A DNA stretch of 15,103 nt from Myxococcota bacterium (GTDB lineage Bacteria > Myxococcota_A > UBA9160 > PR03): assembly GCA_030066475.1 (NCBI GenBank), contig JASJBO010000160.1, positions 1-15,103 on the forward strand. The letters are read 5' to 3'. Below, piece by piece: positions 1 through 7,350 of the stretch; position 1 is the first letter of the stretch, and every line of letters starts with the position of its first letter. A program made the position numbers and the translations under genes. The notes beneath the pieces are model-generated. The model was not told where the DNA came from. It saw only the letters and a program-made list of their open reading frames with translations, and searched no databases.

Positions 1-579
1 CACCAGCGACGCGACGGCGTGGATCACGGCGGTGTCGAAGCCGATCTCGAGCAGCTCGGGCTCGCTGAGGCCGAGCTGTCCCATCCCGAACCAGGTCGGG
101 GTGCCGACGGCGCCGAACGAGACGGGCACCGTGTTCATGACGAGCGCGAGCACGGCGACGCGCAGCGGCGGGAAGCCCAGCCCCACCAGGATCGGTGCCG
201 CCAGCGCGGCGGGCGTGCCGAAGCCGCTGGCGCCCTCGATCATGAACGAGAAGGCCCAGCCGATGATCATGAGCTGGGCGACCGGGTTGCCGCTCACGCT
301 GTTGAGCCACTCGCTCACCACCGCGGTCGCGCCCGAGTGCTCCATCGTCTTGAACATGAAGATGGCGCCCCAGATGATCAGGATGGGCGTCAGCGCAGTC
401 AGCAGGCCGTTGAGCACGGTGGCGTTGACCAGGTTCGCGTCGTCGCCGAAGTAGATCAGCTTGATCGCGTAGACGAGACCCGCGACCAGCGGGAGCGCCA
501 CGTGCGACGGGGTGCTGTTCCGCTTGGTCATGAGGAAGATCAGCAGGGCGATCGGGCTCGTCGCGACGGCCAGGTCCAT
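1..579 (-). CDS. L-lactate permease family transporter (LctP/LldP), 3' end outside window
   Basis: Inner-membrane carrier of the lactate permease family (LctP/LldP), which imports L-lactate and related 2-hydroxy acids such as glycolate by proton symport. Only the first 193 residues are visible and the frame is still open at base 1. Seen: hydrophobic segments near residues 8-18, 28-44, 57-76 and 101-114, then EGASGFGTPAALAAPIL (115-131) and VPVSFGAVGTPTW (151-163), two blocks very typical of this family (usual length about 530-590 residues, so roughly a third is present). The ATG at 579 is preceded by GAGGT eight bases upstream, and this site overlaps the stop region of the aldose epimerase, only 13 bases away. 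The two genes are therefore probably co-transcribed and translationally coupled. The exact substrate cannot be decided from the sequence. Confidence 0.9.
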   Translation of the reverse strand, partial: MDLAVATSPIALLIFLMTKRNSTPSHVALPLVAGLVYAIKLIYFGDDANLVNATVLNGLLTALTPILIIWGAIFMFKTMEHSGATAVVSEWLNSVSGNPVAQLMIIGWAFSFMIEGASGFGTPAALAAPILVGLGFPPLRVAVLALVMNTVPVSFGAVGTPTWFGMGQLGLSEPELLEIGFDTAVIHAVASLV

Positions 580-592
580 GCGGTCGACCTCG

Positions 593-1579
593 CTACGCCG
601 GGTACGCGGCGCTGGCGTCGTGGACGGTGACGGCGAACTCCGCCGTGAAGCTGGCCCCGGGCTCGACGCGGCGCAGCGCGTGGCCGCCTCCGAACGGGTT
701 GGTGGGCGCCGTCATCGGCTCGAAGCAGACCACGTCGTCGTCGGCCGGCGCGTACACGACCGCGACATCGTAGCCGGCGCCGAACGCCAGCTCGATGCGC
801 CGGCCGCCCCCCGCCAGCGCGAAGACCGGATCCGGCTCGAGCCCGGGGAACAGGTCGTCGAAGGTGCGGTCGCCGAGCGGACCCGGCTCGAGCTGGATCG
901 TCTCCGTGGCGCCGGTCGGCAGGCAGCGGTGGTCGAGCTGCGCGCGACGCCGGACCGGCAGCGTCACCTCCCAGGCGGCGCGCGGCAGGTCGGGGAGCCG
1001 GAAGTAGGGGTGGTAGCCGAAGGCGACGGGCACCGGGCGGTCGCCGGTGGCGCGCAGCGTGGTGCGCACCGCGAGCGTCGCGCCGCGCAGGGTCACCTCC
1101 ATGCGCAGCTCGTGGGCGAAGGGAAACAGTGCCATCAGCTCGGGGTGCGCGGCGAAGTCGAGGCGCGCGGCCAGGTGCGCCCGGTCCGCGTCGGCCGTCG
1201 CGGTCTCCACCTGCCAGACGTCCAGGCCGCCCACCACGCCGTGGATTGGCAGGCCCTGGCCGTCGTCGTGCACCAGCGGCGAGTCGTTCGGCACCGCGAC
1301 CTCGACACCGTCCACCGCGTACCCCGTCCGCGCCAGCCGGTTGGCCCAGGGGTGGAGCAGCGGGATGCCCATCGTGGCGCCCACCTCGGCGTAGCGGGTT
1401 AGCCCCGCACGCAGTCCCAGCAGCTCCACGCCGCCGCTGCGCAGCGAGCAGCACACCATGCCCGCGCCCGGCGCGTAGCTGGCGACCAGGCCGGCGGGCG
1501 AGACCAGCTCGCAGAGGCCGAAGCCCTCGTGCTCGCCCTCGCGCACCTGATGCGACGGCCCGCTGCGTTCGTCCGCCAT
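593..1579 (-). CDS. Aldose 1-epimerase (galactose mutarotase-like) family protein
   Basis: Cytoplasmic enzyme of 328 residues from the galactose mutarotase-like superfamily, which interconverts alpha and beta anomers of aldoses or of hexose 6-phosphates. The family landmarks are in order: substrate-binding Asn80-Arg81 in HPWANRL, His113 in GLPIHG, the catalytic His190 in FGYHPYF, and the catalytic-base Glu287 in CFEPMTAPTNPF. Length is normal for the family and there is no signal peptide. The ATG start is backed by AGGAGA seven bases upstream. It is the first gene of a likely two-gene minus-strand unit with the lactate permease-like gene. Activity as a mutarotase is well supported; whether the substrate is a free sugar or a sugar phosphate is not visible. 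Confidence 0.9.
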   Translation of the reverse strand: MADERSGPSHQVREGEHEGFGLCELVSPAGLVASYAPGAGMVCCSLRSGGVELLGLRAGLTRYAEVGATMGIPLLHPWANRLARTGYAVDGVEVAVPNDSPLVHDDGQGLPIHGVVGGLDVWQVETATADADRAHLAARLDFAAHPELMALFPFAHELRMEVTLRGATLAVRTTLRATGDRPVPVAFGYHPYFRLPDLPRAAWEVTLPVRRRAQLDHRCLPTGATETIQLEPGPLGDRTFDDLFPGLEPDPVFALAGGGRRIELAFGAGYDVAVVYAPADDDVVCFEPMTAPTNPFGGGHALRRVEPGASFTAEFAVTVHDASAAYPA

Positions 1580-1709
1580 GGGTCGGTCTCCTGTGGCCCG
1601 AGCGCCGAGATTCGCGCGGCGCCCGGCGCCCGGGCGTATAGCCCAGTCTGCCCGCGGGAGCCCTCGCCCGGCTGCCGGCGACGCACGCCCCGGGTCGCGC
1701 CCCCGGGGC

Positions 1710-1715
1710 TATGAT
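1710..1715 (+). promoter_or_regulatory. Possible -10 element (TATGAT) for the 1.8-6.2 kb operon
   Basis: TATGAT differs from the sigma-70 -10 consensus at one base. It lies 42 bases before the possible leader ATG at 1757 and 86 bases before the phosphatase TTG start. No convincing -35 hexamer sits 16-18 bases upstream, so the call rests on one hexamer and on position. It sits in the divergent spacer 1580-1756, which otherwise holds GC-rich inverted sequence and no recognisable gene. Confidence 0.3.
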
Positions 1716-1756
1716 CCCGTCCTGGCGGCGGTCGCGCTGCGGAAGGGGGACGGGGC

Positions 1757-1804
1757 ATGCAGCTCGGGATCAGCGACCTCCGCCGAAGGCAGGCGGGCCG
1801 TTGA
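1757..1804 (+). CDS. Possible 15-residue leader peptide coupled to the phosphatase gene
   Basis: A short frame reads MQLGISDLRRRQAGR and then TGA. A purine-rich stretch (GGAAGGGGGA, 1741-1750) seven bases before the ATG would make a good ribosome binding site, much better than any directly before the phosphatase start. Its TGA (1802-1804) overlaps the TTG start of the phosphatase gene (1801-1803), the usual geometry for termination-reinitiation coupling. The peptide is Arg-rich near its end and resembles nothing I know. It could be a true leader, or a chance frame whose ribosome site has another use. Confidence 0.35.
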   Translation: MQLGISDLRRRQAGR

Positions 1805-2733
1805 GCGACGCGGCCGCCCGGTCGCCCCTGGCGCTCCCCGCCCGCTTCGGGCCGGGGCCGCGCCGTGCGGCGCCGTGGCTCGCACTCCTCGCCCTGCTGA
1901 CCCTCGGCGCGTGCGCCCGCAGCCTGCCGCCCGAGGCCGAGCCCCCGCGCCTCGTCCCGCTGGAGGGCACGCTCAACACCCGCGACCTCGGTGGCTACCG
2001 CAGCGAGGACGGACGCCGGGTGCGCTGGGGCCACCTCTACCGCTCGGATCAGCTCCCGGAGCTCGATGACGACGACGTCGCCGAGCTGGCCCGGCTGGGC
2101 ATCCGGCGGGTCTTCGATCTGCGCACCGACTTCGAGCGCCAGGGCCAGCTCGACCGGCTGCCGCCCGGCGTCGACGAGCTTCAGCTCGCCATCGACTACC
2201 CGTCGCTGGATCCGCGCCGGCTCACGCGCCTCATCCTGCGGGGCGCCGCCGCCCCCGGCTACTTCGAGGCGATGCTGGCCCGCGCCAACCGCAGCTTCGC
2301 GCTCGAGCACGGCCACCAGCTCTCCGCGCTGGCCAACGCGCTCGCCGAGCCGGGCGCGCTGCCGGCCCTGTTCCACTGCACCTATGGCAAGGACCGCACC
2401 GGCTTCGCGACTGCCATGATCTTCGAGATCCTGGGCGTTCCCTGGGAGGTGGTCGTCGAGGACTACCTCCTCAGCAACGTGTACCTGGGCGGCGAGATCG
2501 ACCGGCTCTCGCGCATGATCTGGCTCGCGTCGCTGTTCCGCATCTCGCGCGACGACGCGCGCGACCTGCTCGGCGTTCGGCGCTCCTACATCGAGGCGGC
2601 GCGTCAGGCCATCGTCGACGAGTACGGGTCGATGGAGGCGTACCTGCGCGCGATCGGGATCGCGGAGGAGACGCAGCTGCGGCTGCGCGCCGCCCTGTTG
2701 GAGCACGACTTCTCCGGCGGCGAAGCGGGCTGA
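1801..2733 (+). CDS. Tyrosine phosphatase-type lipoprotein (Y_phosphatase3-like)
   Basis: Predicted lipid-anchored, extracytoplasmic phosphatase of the cysteine-based protein tyrosine/serine phosphatase family (Pfam Y_phosphatase3 type). The P-loop HCTYGKDRTG matches HCxxGKDRTG, with the nucleophile Cys193 and Arg199 counted from the TTG start. Other landmarks are NTRDLGGYR near the N-terminus and RVFDLRTDFER. Members act on phosphotyrosine, phosphoinositides or other phosphoesters; the substrate here is unknown. An N-terminal hydrophobic stretch ends in the lipobox LGAC (Cys38). I chose TTG 1801 because it overlaps the leader stop and gives a sensible lipoprotein signal. The frame is open back to ATG 1711, but that ATG lies inside the possible -10 element and lacks a ribosome site. 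The stop overlaps the next gene by one base (TGATG), implying an operon. Confidence 0.82.
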   Translation: MSDAAARSPLALPARFGPGPRRAAPWLALLALLTLGACARSLPPEAEPPRLVPLEGTLNTRDLGGYRSEDGRRVRWGHLYRSDQLPELDDDDVAELARLGIRRVFDLRTDFERQGQLDRLPPGVDELQLAIDYPSLDPRRLTRLILRGAAAPGYFEAMLARANRSFALEHGHQLSALANALAEPGALPALFHCTYGKDRTGFATAMIFEILGVPWEVVVEDYLLSNVYLGGEIDRLSRMIWLASLFRISRDDARDLLGVRRSYIEAARQAIVDEYGSMEAYLRAIGIAEETQLRLRAALLEHDFSGGEAG

Positions 2734-4892
2734 TGAGCCTCTCGGCGAGGATCCTGATCGGCCTGGTGCTCGGCGTGGTCGCCGGGCTCGCGGTGGGCGA
2801 GCCCCTGGGCCAGCTCGAGCTGCTGGGCGACGCCTACATCCGGCTGCTCCAGATGACCGTGCTGCCCTACGTGGTGGCGTCCCTGGTCGCGGGGCTGGGG
2901 CGGCTGGAGCTCGCCGAGGCGAAGCGTCTGGGCCTCTGGGGCGGCGCCCTGCTGGTGCTGCTCTGGGGCGTGACCTTCTCGCTGGTGGTGGTGATGCCGC
3001 TGGCCTTTCCGCGTCTCGAGTGGGCCTCGTTCTTCAGCACCGCCCTGGTCGAGTCCTCGCCACCCGTCGACTTCGTCCAGCTCTACATCCCCTCGAACCC
3101 GTTCCACTCGCTGGCCAACAACGTGGTGCCGGCCGTCGTCCTCTTCAGCGTCGCGGTGGGCGTCGCGCTGATCAGCGTGCCCGACCGGGCCCCCCTGCTG
3201 CGGGGCCTCGACGCGCTCAGCGCGGCCCTGCTCAAGGTCAACGGCTTCGTGGTGCAGCTCGCGCCGTTCGGCGTGTTCCTGATCACGGCCAGCTCCGCGG
3301 GCACCATGACCATCCAGCAGTTCGAGCGCGTGCAGGTGTTCCTGCTGTCCTACGCCGCATTCGCGCTGATCGCGACCTTCTGGCTCCTGCCCGGGCTGCT
3401 GGCGGCCCTCACGCCGGTCCGGCACCGGGACGTGCTGCGGGTGATGCGTGACGCGCTGGCCACCGCCTTCGCCACCGGCAGCGCCTTCGTCGTGATCCCG
3501 CTGGTGGCCGCGGCCAGCAAGGAGCTGATCGAGCGCCACGCCGACGACGCCGAGGAGGCCGATGCCCTGATCGACGTCGTCGTGCCGGCCTCGCACACGT
3601 TCCCGCACTCGGCCAAGGTCCTGACCCTGTCGTTCGTGCTCTTCGCCGGCTGGTCGATCGACTCTCCCGTACCGGTCTCGAGCTACCCGCTGCTCGCCGT
3701 CTCCGGCATCGCGGCCAGCTTCGGCAGCGTGAACGTCGCCGTCCCGTTCCTGCTCGATCTGATGCAGCTCCCCCACGACGTGTTCCGGCTGTTCGTCGCC
3801 ACGGGCGTGATCAACTCGCATCTCGGGACCCTGCTCCAGACCATGCACGTGCTGGTGCTGACCGTCCTGGCCGGAGCCGGAGTCACGGGCGTGCTGCGCC
3901 CGCGCTGGAAGGCCGTGGGCCGCTTCGCCGTGGGGACCGTGTTGATCGTGGGCGCGGCCGTCGGCGGCACCCGCGCGCTCTACGCGACCCTGATCGACAC
4001 GTCCTACCACAAGGACGAGATCCTCGGCGGCATGAAGCTGCTGCGGGAGCCGGTCCCCGCCCGCGTGCTGCGCGAGGCGCCCCTGCAGCTCCGGCCTCCC
4101 GCACGCGGGGACCGGCTGCGGACGATCGTCGACCGCGGCGTCCTGCGCGTGTGCTATCGGCTGCCCGGGACGATTCCGTTCGCCTTCTTCAACGCGCGCG
4201 ACGAGCTCGTGGGCCTGGACGTCGAGATGGCGCACAGCCTGGCGCGCGCGGTCGGCACGCAGCTCGAGTTCCGGCCGATGCCCAGAGAGGTCACCGACCC
4301 GGGGATCGCCGAGCTGCTCGCCCGCGGCTACTGCGACATCGTGATGGCGCGCTCCGTGGTCTCGACGGACGCCGTGACCGAGCTGGCCTACTCGAGCACG
4401 TACCTCGAGCTCAACCTCGGCTTCGTCATGCGCGATCACATGCGCGACGAATTCGCGAGCGCCGCAGCGCTCGCGGAGCGCGACGACCTGCGCATCGCCG
4501 TACCGGACGAGGGGTACTACCAAAGGGTCCTCGCGCGGCTCATGCCGGAGCTCGAGCTGGTCCCCGTGCAGGACATCGAGGACTTCCTCGACGCCGAGGA
4601 GGGCGAGTTCGACGCCATCGCCGTCGTCGCCGAGGAGGGCTCCGCCTGGAGCCTGCTGCGCCCCCGCTTCGGCGTGGTGGTGCCCTCGCCCCCGATGCTG
4701 AAGCTGCCGGTCGCTTACCCTCTGCCCCTGGGCGAGTTCGCGTGGCAGCGCGTCGTCGAGGCCTGGCTCGAGCTCAAGCGGACCGACGGGACGGTCCAGG
4801 CCCTGTACGATTACTGGATCCTCGGCCACGCGGCGGAGGAGGACGAGCCGCGCTGGTCCGTGCTCCGCGACGTGCTCGGCTGGATCGACTGA
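2733..4892 (+). CDS. Dicarboxylate/amino acid:cation symporter domain fused to a family 3 solute-binding domain
   Basis: A 719-residue fusion. Residues 1 to about 390 look like the sodium:dicarboxylate symporter (SDF/DAACS, GltPh-like) fold, with SNPFHSLANN at 121-130, a hairpin-1-like segment at 244-257 and a hairpin-2-like GIAASFGSVNVAVPF at 325-339. Residues 397-418 form one more hydrophobic span. From about 460 the chain is a type-3 bacterial solute-binding domain: RLRTIVDRGVLRVCYR, then ELVGLDVEMAHSLA, and finally an LKRTDG...LYDYW end typical of amino-acid-binding proteins. SDF carriers normally end in the cytoplasm after eight spans, so the extra span would put the binding domain in the periplasm (inference). 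The Ser-rich hairpin-1 and NMDGT motifs of classical members are poorly kept, so substrate and coupling ion may differ. It overlaps the phosphatase gene by one base and ends seven bases before the nucleotide transporter. Confidence 0.88.
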   Translation: MSLSARILIGLVLGVVAGLAVGEPLGQLELLGDAYIRLLQMTVLPYVVASLVAGLGRLELAEAKRLGLWGGALLVLLWGVTFSLVVVMPLAFPRLEWASFFSTALVESSPPVDFVQLYIPSNPFHSLANNVVPAVVLFSVAVGVALISVPDRAPLLRGLDALSAALLKVNGFVVQLAPFGVFLITASSAGTMTIQQFERVQVFLLSYAAFALIATFWLLPGLLAALTPVRHRDVLRVMRDALATAFATGSAFVVIPLVAAASKELIERHADDAEEADALIDVVVPASHTFPHSAKVLTLSFVLFAGWSIDSPVPVSSYPLLAVSGIAASFGSVNVAVPFLLDLMQLPHDVFRLFVATGVINSHLGTLLQTMHVLVLTVLAGAGVTGVLRPRWKAVGRFAVGTVLIVGAAVGGTRALYATLIDTSYHKDEILGGMKLLREPVPARVLREAPLQLRPPARGDRLRTIVDRGVLRVCYRLPGTIPFAFFNARDELVGLDVEMAHSLARAVGTQLEFRPMPREVTDPGIAELLARGYCDIVMARSVVSTDAVTELAYSSTYLELNLGFVMRDHMRDEFASAAALAERDDLRIAVPDEGYYQRVLARLMPELELVPVQDIEDFLDAEEGEFDAIAVVAEEGSAWSLLRPRFGVVVPSPPMLKLPVAYPLPLGEFAWQRVVEAWLELKRTDGTVQALYDYWILGHAAEEDEPRWSVLRDVLGWID

Positions 4893-4899
4893 GGAGACC

Positions 4900-6225
4900 A
4901 TGGAAAGACGTTCACCGCTCAAGGCCGTCATGGACGTGCGTCGCGAGGAGCGGCCGCTGGCCTTCCTCATGTTCACGTACTTCCTCCTGGTGATCACGAG
5001 CTTCTGGGTCCTGAAGCCGATCAAGAAGTCGCTGTTCCTCGAGTTCTACTCCGAGAGCGGCCTCGCGCTCTGGGGTCTCCACTTCGGTGCAGCGGAGGCG
5101 GAGCTGATCGCCAAGAACCTCAACATGCTGGTGGCGTTCGTCGCCGTGATTGTGTTCACAGCGCTGGCCAACCACCTGCGGCGCCAGCAGCTCACCCTGG
5201 TCTTCACCGCATTCTTCCTGGCCTGCTACGTCGCCTACGCCCAGGCGATCGACGAGCCCGGTCACGCGGTCGTATGGTCCTTCTACCTGTTCGGCGACTT
5301 GTTCAGCACGCTGATGGTGGCGACCTTCTTCGCCTTCCTGAACGACAGCGTGACGCCCGACGCGTCCAAGCGGCTCTACGGGCCGGTGGGCCTCGGCGGC
5401 GTGATCGGCGGCGTCGTGGGCTCCACCACGGTGGCCGGGCTGATCGCGCAGCTCGAGCGCGTGAGCTGGCTCTGGACCTGCTTCGCCCTGGCCCTCCTGA
5501 TCGCCGCGGTGGCCTGGAGCGCCGGCCGCCTGGTCGACCGCGACCCGCCCCCCGAGCCCGAGCCGGAGCCCGACGCGCCCGCCGCCGGCGGCAACCCCGC
5601 CCTGGAAGGTGGGCGCCTCGTCTTCCGCTCGCCCTACCTGCTCGCCATCGTCGGCATCGTGGGCCTGTACGAGATCGTCTCGACGGTGATGGACTTCCAG
5701 TTCTCGGCGACCGTCGTGCACTACCTCAAGGGCCCCGAGATCGGGCGCCAGTTCTCCACCGTGTTCGCGATCACAAACTGGGTATCGATGCTGGTCCAGC
5801 TCCTCTTCACGAGCTTCGTGATGACGCGCTTCGGGGTCGGTATCGCGCTCATGGTGCTGCCGCTCGCCGCGCTGGGAGGCTCGGCCGCCTTCGCCGCCCT
5901 GCCGATCCTCTGGTTCGGAAGCCTGCTCAACACCGCCGACAACGGCTTCAGCTACTCGATCAACCAGTCCGCCAAGGAGGCCCTGTACGTCCCCACCTCG
6001 AGGGACGAGAAGTACAAGGCCAAGGCCTTCATCGACATGTTCGTGCAGCGCTTCGCCAAGGCGATCGCGTCGCTCGTGGCCCTGGGCATGGGCCAGATCG
6101 CCACGGGCTTCTCGAGCGTGCGCTGGCTCTCGCTGTTCACCATCGCGGTCATCGGCCTGTGGCTCGTCGCGGTGCGCTACGCGGGACGTCACTATCGGGA
6201 GATGACCGAGGGCGAGGGCTCCTAG
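4900..6225 (+). CDS. NTP/NDP exchange transporter family protein (TLC/Npt-like)
   Basis: Polytopic inner-membrane protein of 441 residues belonging to the ATP/ADP translocase family (TLC, Npt1/NTT-like), also found in free-living bacteria. Supporting sequence: FWVLKPIKKSLFLEF (35-49), the block FYLFGDLFSTLMVATFFAF (128-146) followed by NDSVTP and GPVGLGGVIGGVVGS, and a second-half block around DNGFSYSINQSAKEALYVP (347-365) followed by KYKAKAFIDMFVQRFAKAIAS (371-391, very characteristic). A Pro/Glu-rich linker at about 213-230 joins the two halves. It is slightly shorter than the roughly 500 residues of parasite energy transporters. The ATG has AGGAGA just upstream. It is the third gene of the plus-strand operon. 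Transport of nucleotides, and its direction, are family-based expectation only; free-living homologues are poorly characterised. Confidence 0.85.
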   Translation: MERRSPLKAVMDVRREERPLAFLMFTYFLLVITSFWVLKPIKKSLFLEFYSESGLALWGLHFGAAEAELIAKNLNMLVAFVAVIVFTALANHLRRQQLTLVFTAFFLACYVAYAQAIDEPGHAVVWSFYLFGDLFSTLMVATFFAFLNDSVTPDASKRLYGPVGLGGVIGGVVGSTTVAGLIAQLERVSWLWTCFALALLIAAVAWSAGRLVDRDPPPEPEPEPDAPAAGGNPALEGGRLVFRSPYLLAIVGIVGLYEIVSTVMDFQFSATVVHYLKGPEIGRQFSTVFAITNWVSMLVQLLFTSFVMTRFGVGIALMVLPLAALGGSAAFAALPILWFGSLLNTADNGFSYSINQSAKEALYVPTSRDEKYKAKAFIDMFVQRFAKAIASLVALGMGQIATGFSSVRWLSLFTIAVIGLWLVAVRYAGRHYREMTEGEGS

Positions 6226-7289
6226 AAGACCGGGACGTCGCCGTCGTCCACGTCCTCGAGCAGGTCCTCGAGCCGCTCCCAGACGTCCTCGATCTCGTCG
6301 TCGGTGAGCCCGAGCTGGAGCACGCCGTCCTCGAACCGGACGCCGTCGTCGTCGTCGAGGTTCGGGCCGGGGGGCGCGTTGCGGAACAGACTGTCCTCGT
6401 CGAGGTGGAGCTCGGCCACCACGCCGAGCGCGCGCGCCAGGTCCTCCTGCGTCAGCTCGCGCAGCCGGTCGATCGACTCGCGGCGCAGCGCCGGCACGCG
6501 GATCTCGTCCCAGTTCGCGACGAACCAGTTGTAGAAGAAGCCGCTGAACGACACGCCGTTGTCGATGGCGAACACCTGGCGCCGCGCGTCGTCCTTCGAC
6601 GCCAGGAAGTTGCCCTCGCGGCCGTCGCGGTGGGCGATCAGGTAGGTCAGCAGGTTGAAGTTGGCGAGGTAGCGGGCGTAGACGGGATCGCGTGCGAAGC
6701 GCTCGGCGTCGAGCAGCGGATCGGGGAACGTCACCTGCTGGAGCCACAGCGACAGCAGTCCCAGCGCGCAGTCGCTGCCCTCGAGCACCGGACCGGGGAG
6801 CTCCGGGTCGCCGCCCTCGCCGGTCCGTGGCCAGCAGTAGGCGACCGACGTCGGCACCACGTACTCCTCGGGGTCGAGGAAGAGCCGCTGGATGCGCCAG
6901 GCCGCCAGCTCCTTGCGCGGCGCGTTGTTCACGCCGTCGAGCATCTGGGGCACGCCCGGGAGGAAGCCGAACGTGCGCTGCCCCAGCATCGCCTTCCACT
7001 TGAAGTCGACGGGCTCGGCGTGCGCGGGAAGGCGGAGCGTGACCCGCAGCGCGCCGGTGGTTCCCCCTCCCGCCTCTTGGACGTTCACGATCTCCAGCGG
7101 CGGGCTCGCCAGCAGCGGCTCCACGTCGTGCGGCGGAACCGCCCAGTTGGGATACGGGTCCCGCGTCTCCGGGCGCGCCCCCGCCTCGAAGCCCGGCGGA
7201 TCGCCGCGACGAGTCGGAAGCAGGGTGCAGGCGGACAGCATGGCCAGCAGGCAGGCGGTGGCGACGAGCCGGATCCACATCCGGCCCAC
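6222..7289 (-). CDS. Lipoprotein with atypical kinase-like (FAM20/HipA/PI3-4K-like) core
   Basis: A 355-residue predicted lipoprotein: the signal ends in the lipobox LSAC (Cys21). I see the skeleton of an atypical protein/lipid kinase: VDFKWKA (94-100) as a possible ATP-lysine strand (Lys97 or Lys99); RKELAAWRI (125-133) with Glu127 as a C-helix glutamate, followed by EYVVPTSVAY like the VPpTv block of PI3/4K-like bacterial proteins; HRDGREGNF (220-228) as catalytic loop with Asp222 and Asn227; and AIDNGVSF (241-248) as metal-binding loop with Asp243. The Asp/Glu-rich C-terminus is helical-looking. The fold call is mine from motifs, not a database hit; a degenerate pseudokinase is possible. 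The GTG start has AGGA eight bases upstream; ATG 7280 is an alternative. Its stop overlaps the stop of the convergent nucleotide transporter in the shared CTAG at 6222-6225. Confidence 0.7.
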   Translation of the reverse strand: MGRMWIRLVATACLLAMLSACTLLPTRRGDPPGFEAGARPETRDPYPNWAVPPHDVEPLLASPPLEIVNVQEAGGGTTGALRVTLRLPAHAEPVDFKWKAMLGQRTFGFLPGVPQMLDGVNNAPRKELAAWRIQRLFLDPEEYVVPTSVAYCWPRTGEGGDPELPGPVLEGSDCALGLLSLWLQQVTFPDPLLDAERFARDPVYARYLANFNLLTYLIAHRDGREGNFLASKDDARRQVFAIDNGVSFSGFFYNWFVANWDEIRVPALRRESIDRLRELTQEDLARALGVVAELHLDEDSLFRNAPPGPNLDDDDGVRFEDGVLQLGLTDDEIEDVWERLEDLLEDVDDGDVPVF

Positions 7290-7350
7290 TTTAGCGATCC
7301 TGCCGGCGGCGCAACGAGCGCCGGGCCCGCCGTTTTGCGAGTCTCGGCGG

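Noticed and set aside
1711..1800. N-terminal extension of the phosphatase lipoprotein to ATG 1711.
   Set aside because: No ribosome site; the ATG lies in a TATGAT element, and the added 30 residues would put the lipobox Cys at position 68, too far for a lipoprotein signal.
2604..5024. An 806-codon minus-strand frame opposite the symporter fusion.
   Set aside because: Composition is His/Gln/Arg/Asp-rich without domain character, the usual mirror of a GC-rich membrane-protein gene on the other strand.
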